In this document: positions 6,321-14,806 of the stretch, in pieces | How positions within the stretch are numbered: the first letter of the stretch is position 1 | Layout of the letters: every line of letters begins with the position of its first letter | Source of the DNA: Phycisphaerae bacterium | GTDB taxonomy: Bacteria; Planctomycetota; Phycisphaerae; Sedimentisphaerales; Anaerobacaceae | Assembly (NCBI GenBank): GCA_017993835.1 | Contig: JAGOLX010000049.1 | Coordinates: 1 to 45,635 of the forward strand | Length of the DNA stretch: 45,635 nucleotides | Direction of reading: 5' to 3' | Notes under the pieces: model-generated | What the model was told of the DNA's origin: nothing | The model's database searches: none | What the model saw: the letters and a program-made list of their open reading frames with translations, nothing else | Program-made: the position numbers and the translations under genes

Positions 6321-8846
6321 TCAGCGCCCGGCGGGGAAATCGCTGTGGGTCACGTAGATCGCGATGACCCTGTCGTCGCCGAACCAGACGCGGACCTTCT
6401 GGTCGGCGCGATGATAGTAGTCGTGTCCCTTCTCGCCGTCGATGTCCTTGTAGAGGACCTTGTCCTTGAAGGCGTTCTTCTGACCGGTGACTGTCTCGTC
6501 GGGCTGGCCCAGTACGTCCAGCGCCTCCTGCAGGGTCGAACCGATCCGCAGCTTGCCGCGATAGGCGTAGGGGGAGCCTCGTTCGTGTCGGATCTCCATG
6601 ATCCGCCCGTCCCGTATCCAGACCGAGAAGGCAGGCGGGTAGTCCATGATGTAGTTGTTCGGCAGCGAGTCCGCCTGGAAGGTCTTGTCCCCCCAGACGT
6701 ATGTCGCCGGCTGGCCGAAGATCTTCCTGACCTGCTCCGGGCTGGCGGAATCGATGTCCAGCCTGGCCACCCGCTCGGGCAGCAGACGTGCGAACTCCGG
6801 ATCGGCGGGCGTCGAGCGGTCCTGGCCGTAATCGCTCCGCGTCATATAGATGGCGGCCACCTTGTCGTCGCCAAACCAGACGCGGACCTTCTTGTCGGGC
6901 CGATGATAGTAGTCGTGCCCTTTGCGACTGTCGATATCCCTGAAGAGGACGTTCGCCGAGTTCTGCCAGTCGATCCCCTCGCCCTGGACCGTCTTGGCGG
7001 GCGTTCCGAGCACCGCGATGGCCTCTTCCAGGGTCGAGCCGACGCGCAGCTTGCCCGCAAACACGTACTTCGAGCCGTACTCGTGGCGGACCTCCACGAC
7101 CCGATCGTTCAGCATGAAGACGTTGAAGCTGCCTGGATACACCGCGATGAATCGATTCGGCAACTGGTCCGCCGGCAGGGTCTTGGGACCCCAGATGTAC
7201 TTCACCGGCTCACCGAAGGTCGCGACCACCTTCCTGAGGTCGGCCTTGTCGATGTCGAACTGGGCCAGCTTCGGAGGCAGCGAAGCCGCGAATTCACCTG
7301 CGCGAGCGTACGCCTGCAAGCGGGCGGGACTGCCGTAGTCGGGATCGATGTTGATCTCCATGACTGATCGCTTCTGCCTGTGGATCTCGAAGCTCAGGCC
7401 GACGGACTCGTAGTTCAGGAAGTCCTTGAATTGCGTCTCCTTTACTCCCGACGGCGGGCCGAACGCCTGCTTGACCTTCTCTTCCGAGTCGCCCACGCGG
7501 ATGCTGTTGCCGAAGACATAGCTCGGACTCAGCAGGGTGATCCCAACGACGGCGCCGTCGGCGATGCAGAAGGAGACCGCGTCATACGACATGAAGTATT
7601 CGTCGGGGAGGTTGTCCAGCGTGTAGGTTTGGTCGCCGTAGAAGAGGTGGTTGGGTTTGCCGAACTTCTTCAGGACGGCGTCCTTGTCGAGTTGGAACAG
7701 CTCTGCGATTCCGGCGGGCAGCGCCGGGGCACTCTGCACCGCCTGCGGCTGTGCCTGCGCCGCCGGACTGGCCTGCCCCATGGGCACCAGGATGGCGCCG
7801 AGGGCGAGGATGACTACAAGTCCAGACCACCCCGGGGTGCCCCGATTGAATGTGTGTGGATTCAACATGTGCGTGATCCTCCTTTCCAAAGCTCTCTTGG
7901 ATTCCGCAATTCCGATCAAACGCAAACTGAAAGCCGGCTTTCGAAATGCCATTTCCGCGATGTCGATCAGCGTATCCGTGTAGCACAGCGCCTGCGACCG
8001 CAGCGTCGCGACGACCGTCTCATCGACGGCCAGCTCGCGCAGATGTCGCAGCCTGGCGTTTGCTGCCCAGACGAGCGGATGCCAGAAGTAGATCACCTGC
8101 AGGACCGCCTGCGCCAGGTTCACCCAGGGATCGCACCGTTTGATGTGGGTCAGTTCGTGCGCAAAGATGGTCCGCAGAGCCTCTTGTCCCAGTCCGGGAG
8201 GCATCGCCTTGGGCAACAGAATCACCGGATGCAAGAACCCGCACACGGCGGGGGGGTGCGCATCGTCGGTGAGTCGGAGCGTCACCGGTACGGTGATTCC
8301 GAGATCGGCCCGGCACTCCTCCAGCAGGGCGGTCCTCTCCGAGTCGCCGGGATGGCTGCGAGCCAGCGACCGCCTCGCGGATAAGATCCGCCGGACAACC
8401 AGCGCCAGCAACAACAGCGCCCCGACACTCCAGATGAACAGTGCGAGCCCCGCCCATTCCAAGGACGGTCGGGGATTCTCCGCGGCTTTCGTTGAAATGG
8501 CAGACATCGTGTGGCTTCCCACTGGGAGTTCGACCCACCCCAATGGTGTTGCCAAAACGTCGCGGGCGGCGGGTTCCCCCATCGCGGACACCGTCGGCAA
8601 ATACCTGCCCAGCCAGTAGTTGACGCCTGTCGGCAGCGCCAGCGACGGCGGCAGCACGAGTTTCACCAGGACCAGCAACCACATCGCGTAGCGAAAGCGA
8701 GCGGATACCCTCGCCCGCAGGCACAGGTCCGCGATCAGGAGCAGTCCCACCAGAATGCTGGACTGGAGGAACATGCTCCCGACGAAGTCGCAGGACGCCC
8801 GACCCCAGGAATTGAGCAGAACGATTGCACTATCGATCGCGTCCAT
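6321..8846 (-). CDS. M56-family (BlaR1/MecR1-like) membrane peptidase with three C-terminal repeats
   Basis: An 841-residue polytopic membrane protein. Hydrophobic helices lie near 25-40, 53-72, 130-152 and 340-356. The zinc site HELTH is at residues 230-234, with a downstream ELAVDE (Glu near 276) as the likely third ligand, as in BlaR1/MecR1. In that family the protease is activated by an extracytoplasmic signal and inactivates a BlaI repressor. Here the sensor part has no penicillin-binding domain. Instead it has three related units of about 145 residues (about 383-505, 529-674 and 695-836). Each has an IFGQP-type turn, a VGSTLEEA-type helix and, in the last two, KGHDYYHR and KVRVWFGDD, a layout recalling SmpA/BamE-like folds. 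It overlaps the BlaI-type gene by 17 bp. The ligand is unknown. Confidence 0.9.
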   Translation of the reverse strand: MDAIDSAIVLLNSWGRASCDFVGSMFLQSSILVGLLLIADLCLRARVSARFRYAMWLLVLVKLVLPPSLALPTGVNYWLGRYLPTVSAMGEPAARDVLATPLGWVELPVGSHTMSAISTKAAENPRPSLEWAGLALFIWSVGALLLLALVVRRILSARRSLARSHPGDSERTALLEECRADLGITVPVTLRLTDDAHPPAVCGFLHPVILLPKAMPPGLGQEALRTIFAHELTHIKRCDPWVNLAQAVLQVIYFWHPLVWAANARLRHLRELAVDETVVATLRSQALCYTDTLIDIAEMAFRKPAFSLRLIGIAESKRALERRITHMLNPHTFNRGTPGWSGLVVILALGAILVPMGQASPAAQAQPQAVQSAPALPAGIAELFQLDKDAVLKKFGKPNHLFYGDQTYTLDNLPDEYFMSYDAVSFCIADGAVVGITLLSPSYVFGNSIRVGDSEEKVKQAFGPPSGVKETQFKDFLNYESVGLSFEIHRQKRSVMEINIDPDYGSPARLQAYARAGEFAASLPPKLAQFDIDKADLRKVVATFGEPVKYIWGPKTLPADQLPNRFIAVYPGSFNVFMLNDRVVEVRHEYGSKYVFAGKLRVGSTLEEAIAVLGTPAKTVQGEGIDWQNSANVLFRDIDSRKGHDYYHRPDKKVRVWFGDDKVAAIYMTRSDYGQDRSTPADPEFARLLPERVARLDIDSASPEQVRKIFGQPATYVWGDKTFQADSLPNNYIMDYPPAFSVWIRDGRIMEIRHERGSPYAYRGKLRIGSTLQEALDVLGQPDETVTGQKNAFKDKVLYKDIDGEKGHDYYHRADQKVRVWFGDDRVIAIYVTHSDFPAGR

Positions 8847-9288
8847 CGGGCGTCTCTCTTTCTCGCGGGTCGTTTGCAGAACCCGATTTCGCCGCCTGGA
8901 TCATCCGTCGACTCATTTCACGGAGCTGAAGGGCTTCCTCCGCCGAAAGCCCCTCGTGCTCCACCAGGAACTGCATCATCGGCGCCAGAGCCCCGTCGAA
9001 GGCTCGCTGGAGCATTCGACGGAACTCGCCGCGTTTGGCCTCCACTTCGCCGACCGTCGTGCTGTACAGGTTCAGATTGCGAATCGCCTGGATCTGGAGC
9101 AACCCCTTGCGGACCATGCGATCCATCGTGGTCTTGACGGTGCTGTAGGCCCAGCCTTTACTGGCGGCCAGGGCCTCCTGGACGGTGCCCGCCGCACACG
9201 GCTGATGCCGCCAGACCGCTCGCATGATCGCCCATTCGGCCTCCGTCAGCTCCACGCTCGGCTTGTCCGGTCGTTTCTTTCTCGTCAT
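8830..9288 (-). CDS. BlaI/MecI/CopY-family transcriptional repressor
   Basis: A 152-residue winged-helix repressor. The N-terminal half has the family pattern LTEAEWAIMRAVWRHQPCAA, then WAYSTVKTTMDRMVRKGLL, covering the HTH. The C-terminal half (FDGALAPMMQFLVEHEGLS and following) is the dimerisation and cleavage-region helix. The ATG at 9288 has AAGGAG eight bases upstream; the in-frame ATG at 9312 lies before that RBS and is less likely. The gene overlaps the M56 peptidase, the standard two-gene repressor/protease operon. It probably represses its own operon via the dyad at 9322-9343, relieved when the peptidase is activated. Confidence 0.93.
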   Translation of the reverse strand: MTRKKRPDKPSVELTEAEWAIMRAVWRHQPCAAGTVQEALAASKGWAYSTVKTTMDRMVRKGLLQIQAIRNLNLYSTTVGEVEAKRGEFRRMLQRAFDGALAPMMQFLVEHEGLSAEEALQLREMSRRMIQAAKSGSANDPRERETPDGRDR

Positions 9289-9321
9289 AGCCGTTTCTCC
9301 TTCGTTCGACATATATAACAG

Positions 9322-9343
9322 ACGTGCTACATGTGTCGTACGT
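9322..9343 (-). promoter_or_regulatory. Candidate BlaI-type operator
   Basis: An imperfect dyad, ACGT at each end with TACA-TG-TGT at the centre, 35-55 bp before the repressor start. BlaI/CopY operators typically have a TACA/TGTA core. A second overlapping GTGT-N8-ACAC dyad (9333-9348) is also possible. A TATATA-like -10 lies just downstream on the minus strand. Confidence 0.5.
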
Positions 9344-9379
9344 TACACCAAAAAAGCAGAAAGACGAAAAAATTACTTC

Positions 9380-9470
9380 GGCTCATCCGGTTTCAGCGTA
9401 CTTCGGGAACTCTTGGGGGCGCCGTCCCCAAACCCCTGAGATCTTCCGCTTGGGGCCAATAGCATGGTGA
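9380..9470 (-). repeat. Dispersed repeat C, copy 1
   Basis: Read on the minus strand it runs from CCATGCTATTGGCCCCAAG through GGGGTTTGGGGACGGCGCCCC (a G/C-rich hairpin) to AAACCGGATGAGCC. It is related to copies at 9696-9785, 14807-14920 and 14958-15044; the GGATGAGCC end also occurs alone near 20112-20128. Confidence 0.75.
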
Positions 9471-9695
9471 GAAAGCGGCACGACGTCACCGTTCGCAGGT
9501 CTCGGCCTTGGGGGATCGAGGCATCGCCGTGCCCGTGGGGAGTCGCTTCGTGGTGGCTTGCAGACCCGAGAAGTCGAGGGTATTCTTGACCTGGCCGCGG
9601 CGGAGGATAGGGCTCTGTTGAGAAGCAACCTGAGCGCCGCTGCGGTCCAGTGGCATGGCGACGCCGCTCACGTGGGGCGTCGCTCTTCCGCCCCA

Positions 9696-9785
9696 ACCAT
9701 GCTACTGGCACAAAGCGGAAAATCTCCCCCGCACGACCGCTTCGGGCGTGCTTGGACCAGGAAGTACGCAAAAACCGGATGAGCC
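9696..9785 (+). repeat. Dispersed repeat C, copy 2
   Basis: Plus-strand copy: CCATGCTACTGGC, AAGCGGAAAATCTC, GAAGTACGCAAAAACC, GGATGAGCC. It forms a divergent inverted pair with copy 1, from which it is separated by about 225 bp. Confidence 0.75.
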
Positions 9786-9963
9786 AAATATTCTCGCTCG
9801 CTGGGTCAAACTGCGTCCGTTGGCGAAATCACAAGGACTGCGCGGCAACTCGCGAATACTGCCGCCAAGCCCCCGACGAGCGGTTCCTGGCGCCGATTGT
9901 CATTCCCGCGAAAGCGGGAATCCACTCCATGTGATGCGTTGCATCTGGCGGTTCAGTGCAGGG

Positions 9964-11046
9964 TTATGCGAATTCCTGCAGCAGGCTCAGCAGCTTGCGG
10001 TCGAGCTTGTGGCCGTGGAAGTCCTCATATTGGACGTCCGTGCGGTCCGAGTCGAGGATGCCGAAGGAGCCTCGGAAGTTCCAGAGCGCCAGGCCGATGT
10101 TGTGGCTCGTGAGGATCTCCAGCACGTCCCGGAGCCAGCGGAGCACGATGTCATGCGGGGTCTTGTTGAAGGCGCCGCCCTCGCCACAATGAACACCGAC
10201 GCCCTTGCGGGCGACGTCCGCCCACTTGGCGTAGTGGTCTTCGAGCCGCTTGCGGTCCCAGCCGTGACCCGGCCAGGCGGGCTCGGGATAGTCCTTGTAG
10301 TTGACCCAGGACGCCCCGGCGTGGCTGACGAACATCGGCTGATACGCCCGTGTGCTCTGGGCGATCTCCAGGTCTGCCAGCTCCGGCATGGGTTCGTTGC
10401 CCCAGCTCAGGCCGTCGGCGACGACGAGCCGGTCCGGGTTGATCTCGCGAATCGCGCCCACCGTCGCGCGGACGACCCGCTCGTGATCCTCGCGAGTCAT
10501 CTGGCTGCCCACCGAAGGCGGCTCGTTGATCAGGTCGAAGCTGAGCTTGTCCTTGGAGATGCCTTTGTATCGCTTGGCCATCAATTGCCAGTGGAAGCAG
10601 AAGGCGTCGAGTGCGGACTTGTCCTTCCACAGGCTGTGCGGCTCGGTGAACTCGCGGTTCACCGAGTATCCCGGCCCGCGATGGAAGTTCAGGCTCACGT
10701 GCAGGCCGTACTGGCCCGCCAGGTCGATCCCGCGATCCAGACGCTCCAGCATGGACTCCTTGATCTTGTAGTCGTCGTTCTCCTCGATCCAGAGGCGGTA
10801 CACCGTCGGGAATCGCACGAAGTCGAACCCGAAGTCCCGAATCCACTTGAAGTCGTCCTCGGGGAACTCCGCCCGGCTGTGCATCGTGAACATGTCCAGC
10901 AGGTTGAACCCGCGCCAGCGGGGGATCGCGGTCTGGGCCCTGGTCGCAGCGGGTTGGCTCTGTCTCTGCTGACCGAACGCAGGCAGCGAGATGGCGGCCG
11001 AGCCGACGACGGCCTGTTTGAGAAAATCACGACGGCTGCTCTTCAT
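9964..11046 (-). CDS. Tat-exported glycoside hydrolase family 5 (cellulase-like)
   Basis: A 360-residue predicted secreted beta-glycanase. The ATG at 11046 follows GGGAGGTG. The N-terminus MKSSRRDFLKQAVVGSAA is a twin-arginine signal followed by a hydrophobic run. The rest is a GH5 (beta/alpha)8 barrel: RGFNLLDMF at the start, an LNFHRGPGYS motif after strand 3, the acid/base Glu in DLINEPPS (about Glu175), the nucleophile Glu in VHCGEGGAF (about Glu289) and the WNFRGSFG motif near the end. Both catalytic Glu are present, so activity on a plant or algal beta-glucan or mannan is expected; the exact substrate cannot be read. It stands alone between repeat elements with its own promoter. Confidence 0.93.
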   Translation of the reverse strand: MKSSRRDFLKQAVVGSAAISLPAFGQQRQSQPAATRAQTAIPRWRGFNLLDMFTMHSRAEFPEDDFKWIRDFGFDFVRFPTVYRLWIEENDDYKIKESMLERLDRGIDLAGQYGLHVSLNFHRGPGYSVNREFTEPHSLWKDKSALDAFCFHWQLMAKRYKGISKDKLSFDLINEPPSVGSQMTREDHERVVRATVGAIREINPDRLVVADGLSWGNEPMPELADLEIAQSTRAYQPMFVSHAGASWVNYKDYPEPAWPGHGWDRKRLEDHYAKWADVARKGVGVHCGEGGAFNKTPHDIVLRWLRDVLEILTSHNIGLALWNFRGSFGILDSDRTDVQYEDFHGHKLDRKLLSLLQEFA

Positions 11047-11096
11047 GCGACACCTCCCTGGAGGAGCGGTTCTGTTGTCGACGACACGTCCTTTGC

Positions 11097-11125
11097 ATTC
11101 TTCCGCAAGCACATCGGTCTGTCAA
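11097..11125 (-). promoter_or_regulatory. Likely promoter of the GH5 gene
   Basis: On the minus strand: TTGACA (11120-11125), a 17-bp spacer, and AAGAAT (11097-11102). The -35 is perfect and the -10 weak. It lies about 50 bp before the start codon. Confidence 0.5.
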
Positions 11126-11210
11126 GCGATTGCCGCCACTTGGCAGGGCAATCGCATGTTCCTTTTGTGCGGGTTCGGCGCTGGACGGAGCGGACATTGT
11201 GCAACGGTTC

Positions 11211-11273
11211 GTAGTGACGCCGTAAGGCGTTATCTTCAAGGCTCCGGAAGATATGCCCTCACGGGCACACTAC
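11211..11273. repeat. MITE-like element D, 63 bp
   Basis: It begins GTAGTGACGCCGTAAGGCGT and ends GAGGGCATAT's complement through CACTAC, so the two ends are long imperfect inverted repeats (GTAGTG at one end, CACTAC at the other, with TATCTTC and GAAGATA inside). A longer relative with the same ends is at 16660-16774. It has no coding capacity. Confidence 0.7.
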
Positions 11274-11309
11274 AAGCCGCTCAAACACGCCCACGTGCAA
11301 TTGCCCTGG

Positions 11310-11804
11310 TCACCTGGCGGATTCCTGCAGGGCGTCTTCCTTGGCGGTGTCACGGACCTGGACCGTGATCCAGCGGCCGCCGTAGAGGTGGTCGAACTGC
11401 GCTCGCACCTGCTCGGCGCAGGTATCGACGTAGTCGGGGTCGCTCCGGCGCGACGCGGGGTGGATGTGGATCGCCTTTCGCACGCCGGTCAGGTGCGGCT
11501 TGCCCGCCGGCGGAATCAAGCACTCCATGAATACGTTCGTCGTCGGATCGCTGGATCGCGACTCGCGACCTTTCTCGCCTCGCGACAGGCTCCTCGCGTG
11601 CTCCAGGAACCGGCCCAGCACCGGGCGACGGAAGTTGGTTGCCTGCTCGGAGAAACACGCCTGAATCGCGGCGCGGGCCCGCCCGTAGTCCAGGGGTGCC
11701 AGCCTGGACATCCAGGCGCGAAGCTCCGCGTCCGTCGGCTCCCACTGCGGGTACAGGCCCTTCACTTCCTCTTCGATGAATCGCTGCCTCTCGACCTGAG
11801 TCAT
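11310..11804 (-). CDS. Phage protein, possible replicative helicase loader (G39P-like)
   Basis: A 164-residue protein starting MTQVERQRFIEEEVKGLYPQ with GGAG upstream of the ATG at 11804. The N-terminal half (about 18-75: WEPTDAELRAWMSRLAPLDY, ARAAIQACFSEQ, RRPVLGRFLEHARSL) has the helical pattern of SPP1 G39P-type helicase loader/inhibitors or similar small replication proteins. That assignment is a pattern match only. The C-terminal half is unrecognised. It lies last in the left arm, after the replisome-organizer-like gene. A near-identical N-terminal half is encoded in inverted orientation at 44421-44825. Confidence 0.65.
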   Translation of the reverse strand: MTQVERQRFIEEEVKGLYPQWEPTDAELRAWMSRLAPLDYGRARAAIQACFSEQATNFRRPVLGRFLEHARSLSRGEKGRESRSSDPTTNVFMECLIPPAGKPHLTGVRKAIHIHPASRRSDPDYVDTCAEQVRAQFDHLYGGRWITVQVRDTAKEDALQESAR

Positions 11805-11918
11805 AACGTGATCTCCGGTACTGTGGATTCGATTTCGTTCTCGCAGTCTCAGTGTCCTGGCTGCGCACGCGGGGTGGACCGCGACCCCAGGAGCAGGGCT
11901 GCACGCGCGTCGCGACTC

Positions 11919-12003
11919 TGTCATTCCTGCGCACGCAGGAATCCAGGAACCGTGGGATTGGGCGCGACCTCATGACTGGATTCCCGCTTTCGCGGGAATG
12001 ACA
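11919..12003 (-). repeat. Palindrome doublet A (same family as the 137-bp array)
   Basis: Two palindromes about 45 bp apart, the same arrangement as in the 5629-5998 array but reversed: a CATTCCTGC/GCAGGAATCC hairpin, then ATTCCCGC with GCGGGAATGACAG. It lies between organizer and loader genes, as does its counterpart in the right arm. Confidence 0.85.
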
Positions 12004-12093
12004 GCCGCGAGGACAAATGGGGCGCGAATGACGACTGCAAGGGCCGGCGTGACGGGAATGACAACCGCAAGGGCCGTCGGGAGCGGAGCGCCC

Positions 12094-12816
12094 TCACGGC
12101 ATCTCCTGGCGCTCCAGGCGGGTCATGCGGTCGCGGAGGCTCTCCTTCGGGACCTGACCGCCCATCTGGAGTTCCAGGCGGTCGAAGTGCTTTCGCAGCG
12201 ACGCGGCGCTCAGGATATTCTTCGACCAGAACGGGTCCTTGACGCACCAGCGAATCACCGCTTCGATCCGCTCTCGCGTCCGGCCGTCCACGCGGGTCAT
12301 CCGACCGATGTCCCCCGCCCACCGCGCCAGGTCGGGCTTGCGAAAGTCCCCTTTGCCCTCCACGATCAAACTCAGGAGCAACTCAGAGAGTTTCCACTCG
12401 TCAGAGTGGGGAGAATACTTCTTCTCATTCTTCTGCTTCTTCTCTTTCTTGTTAGTGGTCGCGCGTTGGTCGTCCGTTGGCCTCCTGGTGGTCGGCTGTT
12501 GGTCGTTTGTCGCTTCGTTGATATCGTAAACTCTTGTGCTGCATAGCGTTGCCACCGTGCCATGGGTGGTCGGTTTGAACGTCGCGAAACCCCACTGCCT
12601 GAGGCGTTTCATGGCGGTGCGGTATTGTCCACGGGTCAGCCCGCACTTCGCATGGTCCCCGAGGAGGGCCTCGCCGGACTGGAGGTTGTGCAGGTTGAAC
12701 TCATCGGTGCGCCGGGCCCGCAGGGCGATCACCGTCAGCAGAATGAAGGCATTCGGGTCGTTGAGCAGTTCCAGCGTTTCGGGACTGCGATGCAGCTTGA
12801 TGAAACCATGGTTCAT
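12094..12816 (-). CDS. Phage replisome-organizer-like protein (replication protein O type)
   Basis: A 240-residue protein. Residues 1-95 form a winged-helix domain as in phage replisome organizers (GFIKLHRSPETLELLNDPNA, LTRGQYRTAMKRLRQWGFAT). Residues about 98-140 are a low-complexity linker rich in Thr, Arg and Lys (TNKKEKKQKNEKK). The C-terminal part (KPDLARWAGDIGRMTRVDG, then RIEAVIRWCVKDPFWSKNI) is the typical tail that recruits helicase or loader. It probably binds the phage origin and delivers the helicase loader encoded next. RBS GGAG before the ATG at 12816. A palindromic repeat separates it from the upstream terminase gene. The 3' half is duplicated, broken, at 43706-44004. Confidence 0.8.
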   Translation of the reverse strand: MNHGFIKLHRSPETLELLNDPNAFILLTVIALRARRTDEFNLHNLQSGEALLGDHAKCGLTRGQYRTAMKRLRQWGFATFKPTTHGTVATLCSTRVYDINEATNDQQPTTRRPTDDQRATTNKKEKKQKNEKKYSPHSDEWKLSELLLSLIVEGKGDFRKPDLARWAGDIGRMTRVDGRTRERIEAVIRWCVKDPFWSKNILSAASLRKHFDRLELQMGGQVPKESLRDRMTRLERQEMP

Positions 12817-12840
12817 AAGGAATCTCCAGAAGAGAGGATC

Positions 12841-12923
12841 TCACCACAGAGGCACGGAGGCCACAGAGGCTGGAAACCAGGAATCCACCATTTCTTCTCT
12901 GTGTGCTCTGTGTCTCTGTGGTG
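12841..12923. repeat. Inverted-repeat element E (CACCACAGAG...CTCTGTGGTG)
   Basis: Starts TCACCACAGAGGCACGGAGG and ends TCTGTGTCTCTGTGGTGA, so about 28 bp at each end pair imperfectly around a 30-bp loop. This family of ACCACAGAGACACAGAG repeats is widespread in planctomycetes and other phyla. It lies exactly between the terminase stop and the organizer start. A single arm is also at 19413-19452. Confidence 0.8.
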
Positions 12924-12929
12924 AATCGG

Positions 12930-14519
12930 TCAGTACCGTCGGGAGGCGGTCTTCGTGCTTCGCTTGACGTGGATGAAGAAGTACCGCAGCGCGTCGATGG
13001 GATGGTCGTAGACGCCATCCTTGAATGGCAGCTCCCCAGCCGCGGCGCGGGCCGTGTCCGGGTAGTGGTAGCACTGCATCGCTTCGATCAGACGCGGACA
13101 GCGAGGCGAGACGAGCAGCGAGGTCGAGCCATCGCCCGCGCGGACCGCCCGTCGGATCAGCTCGATCCCTTCGAGGATTGGACTGGCGCGGTGCTTCGTG
13201 ACGATCCCGAGCGTTCGCAGTTCGCGGACGGCGCTGGTGCCGGTGATGTCGCTTTGTCCCGCGCCGGCAGGGTCGCAGTAGGTGGCAGTCACCTGCTCCT
13301 CCGGGCACGGTGTGCGGGTCTTCAGCTCCTTCGCGTGCACGTCGATCGTCGCCCGACTGCGGACGTATTCGTCGATCACGCGGACGACGCCCTCGGCATC
13401 CACCTGGACCCACAGGCACACGAACGGATTGACGAACCCGAAGTCGAGCGTGCGATAGAGCGGCAGGTTCGGGTCGTAATCGACCGCTCGGACGTGGAGG
13501 GCGGGGTCGAACTCGCAGAAGACGACGTGCTCCATCGAGGGTCGCAGGCAGAGCATTTCGGACTCCCACGCACTCCGGCTGCTGCGGCGCATCTGCGTGA
13601 TGCAGTCGTCGATTCGGAGGTAGCCCGCCGCGTTCTTCGCCCGACCGCGACAGTCGCACCACAGAGGACATTGCGAACACTCGCGACCGACGCACCGCTC
13701 GATAGTCTCCCACAGGCACCACTTGAAGACGCGGATGCCTGCGTTCATCGCGGCGGCGACCTCTCGTTGCATGATGCCATAGGGTTTGTGCATCGTGCTG
13801 ATCAGCTCCATCGACCCGATGCACTGGTCCGTGCTGAGCGTCGTGAACTTGGCGGCTGCGAACACGTCCTCGTCGAACAGCTCGACCTCGTCGCAGCGGA
13901 GCTTCTGGACGTGCATGCCGCGAACGCTGGTGGCCGACTGCGTGAGGACCTCGACGGTCGAGCCGTTCTGGAAGCGGCATCGGCCTTTGAGCATCGGTCC
14001 CGCGAGCGAGTCTTCGAACCCGTGCCGCAGGAAGGCAGCCAGGTACTGGTACATCCGCGAGGACTGCTCGCCGGAACCGCCCAGGATGCGGATCTGGCAG
14101 TTGGGCTTGAAGATCGCGTCGAGCAGGGTCGCGACCGCGGCCAGCTCGGTCTTGCCCCCGGCCCGGTTGGCCCAGACGATGGAATCGCCGCATGGATGAT
14201 GGATGATTGTTGATGGATGATTGAGCGAGGAGGGCGGACTGTTCAACGGCGTCTCGGTGCCGGCCTGTCGAAGCGAATCATCCTTCATCCATAATCCATC
14301 ATCCATGGAAAGGCTGTGCCAGAGGTAATCGAGCGGACTGCTGTGGTCGGGACAGATCCGCACATCGGGGACCTCGACGCCCAGGAAGGTCTTGACGTAG
14401 GTCTTGAGCTGCTCGCGGGTCGAAGGTCGGGTCCGGCGGAGAGCCTCGAAGGCCGGCGTCGGCTTGCTGATCTCGGGATTCGCAGCGTTCTTGGTTCGCA
14501 GATCGATTGCATGGGTCAT
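12930..14519 (-). CDS. terL: Phage terminase large subunit, with a repeat-derived insertion
   Basis: A 529-residue packaging motor. The ATG at 14519 follows AGGAG. The N-terminal ATPase has a Walker A-like WANRAGGKTEL (Lys near 123) and Walker B KLRCDEVELF (Asp-Glu 210-211). A Cys cluster (CVGRECSQCPLWCDC, about 276-290) could bind zinc. The RNase H-like nuclease has Asp in TLDFGF (359), ATYCDPAG (416) and DHPIDALRYF (509). Residues about 71-110 (SMDDGLWMKDDSLRQAG and following) are encoded by a 118-bp inverted repeat (14191-14308), inserted just ahead of Walker A without breaking the frame. It normally acts with a portal and a small terminase subunit. The portal is at 30.5 kb in the opposite arm; no small subunit is recognised. 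Confidence 0.92.
   Translation of the reverse strand: MTHAIDLRTKNAANPEISKPTPAFEALRRTRPSTREQLKTYVKTFLGVEVPDVRICPDHSSPLDYLWHSLSMDDGLWMKDDSLRQAGTETPLNSPPSSLNHPSTIIHHPCGDSIVWANRAGGKTELAAVATLLDAIFKPNCQIRILGGSGEQSSRMYQYLAAFLRHGFEDSLAGPMLKGRCRFQNGSTVEVLTQSATSVRGMHVQKLRCDEVELFDEDVFAAAKFTTLSTDQCIGSMELISTMHKPYGIMQREVAAAMNAGIRVFKWCLWETIERCVGRECSQCPLWCDCRGRAKNAAGYLRIDDCITQMRRSSRSAWESEMLCLRPSMEHVVFCEFDPALHVRAVDYDPNLPLYRTLDFGFVNPFVCLWVQVDAEGVVRVIDEYVRSRATIDVHAKELKTRTPCPEEQVTATYCDPAGAGQSDITGTSAVRELRTLGIVTKHRASPILEGIELIRRAVRAGDGSTSLLVSPRCPRLIEAMQCYHYPDTARAAAGELPFKDGVYDHPIDALRYFFIHVKRSTKTASRRY
14191..14308. repeat. Inverted-repeat element F inside the terminase gene
   Basis: 118 bp beginning CATGGATGATGGAT and ending with its exact complement ATCCATCATCCATG, plus further imperfect pairing inside (GATTGTTGATGGATGA against TCATCCTTCATCC). 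Related elements lie at 17704-17790 and 37457-37488. The terminase frame stays open through it. Confidence 0.85.
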
Positions 14520-14601
14520 CGTATTTCTCCTTTCAAGTGACTTGTGATTCGGGCGTGTTGCTCGCGGTGTGGGCGCGAGAGCGTGGAGGCAAACTGGACG
14601 C

Positions 14602-14763
14602 GACCTGATGAATGGATTCCCGCTTTCGCGGGAATGACACACAGGAGAACGGGAGGCACGCGCGGGCAACGACTGTGCACGCGTCGCGACTCTGTCATTC
14701 CTGCGCACGCAGGAATCCAGGAACCGTGGGACTGGGCGCGACCTGATGAATGGACTCCCGCTC
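14602..14763 (-). repeat. Palindrome doublets A, one half and one full copy
   Basis: Minus-oriented members of the TGTCATTCC family: a GATTCCCGC/GCGGGAATGACA half element at about 14602-14640 and a doublet at 14693-14763 beginning TGTCATTCCTGCGCACG. Confidence 0.8.
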
Positions 14764-14806
14764 GCACTGCAGTGTCGCAACATCTTGTTTTCTTGGCAAG
14801 CATTTT

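Larger units (their letters stand above)
9361..9963. other. Gene-free region with three repeat elements
   Basis: About 600 bp between the BlaI promoter and the GH5 stop. It holds two inverted copies of the roughly 90-bp CATGCTATTGGC/CCGGATGAGCC repeat (9380-9470 and 9696-9785) and a half palindrome, TGTCATTCCCGCG then AAGCGGGAATCCACT, at about 9898-9928. I see nothing else in the 200 bp between them. Confidence 0.75.
11310..12402 (-). repeat. Inverted duplication, left copy (organizer 3' half, palindrome doublet, loader gene)
   Basis: This block, read on the minus strand, matches 43706-44825 on the plus strand: the last part of the organizer gene, a TGTCATTCC palindrome doublet, the roughly 60-bp leader TACCGGAGATCACGTT before the loader ATG, and the loader N-terminal half. 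The left copy is the intact one; the right copy has a frameshift and a different loader 3' end. Confidence 0.9.
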
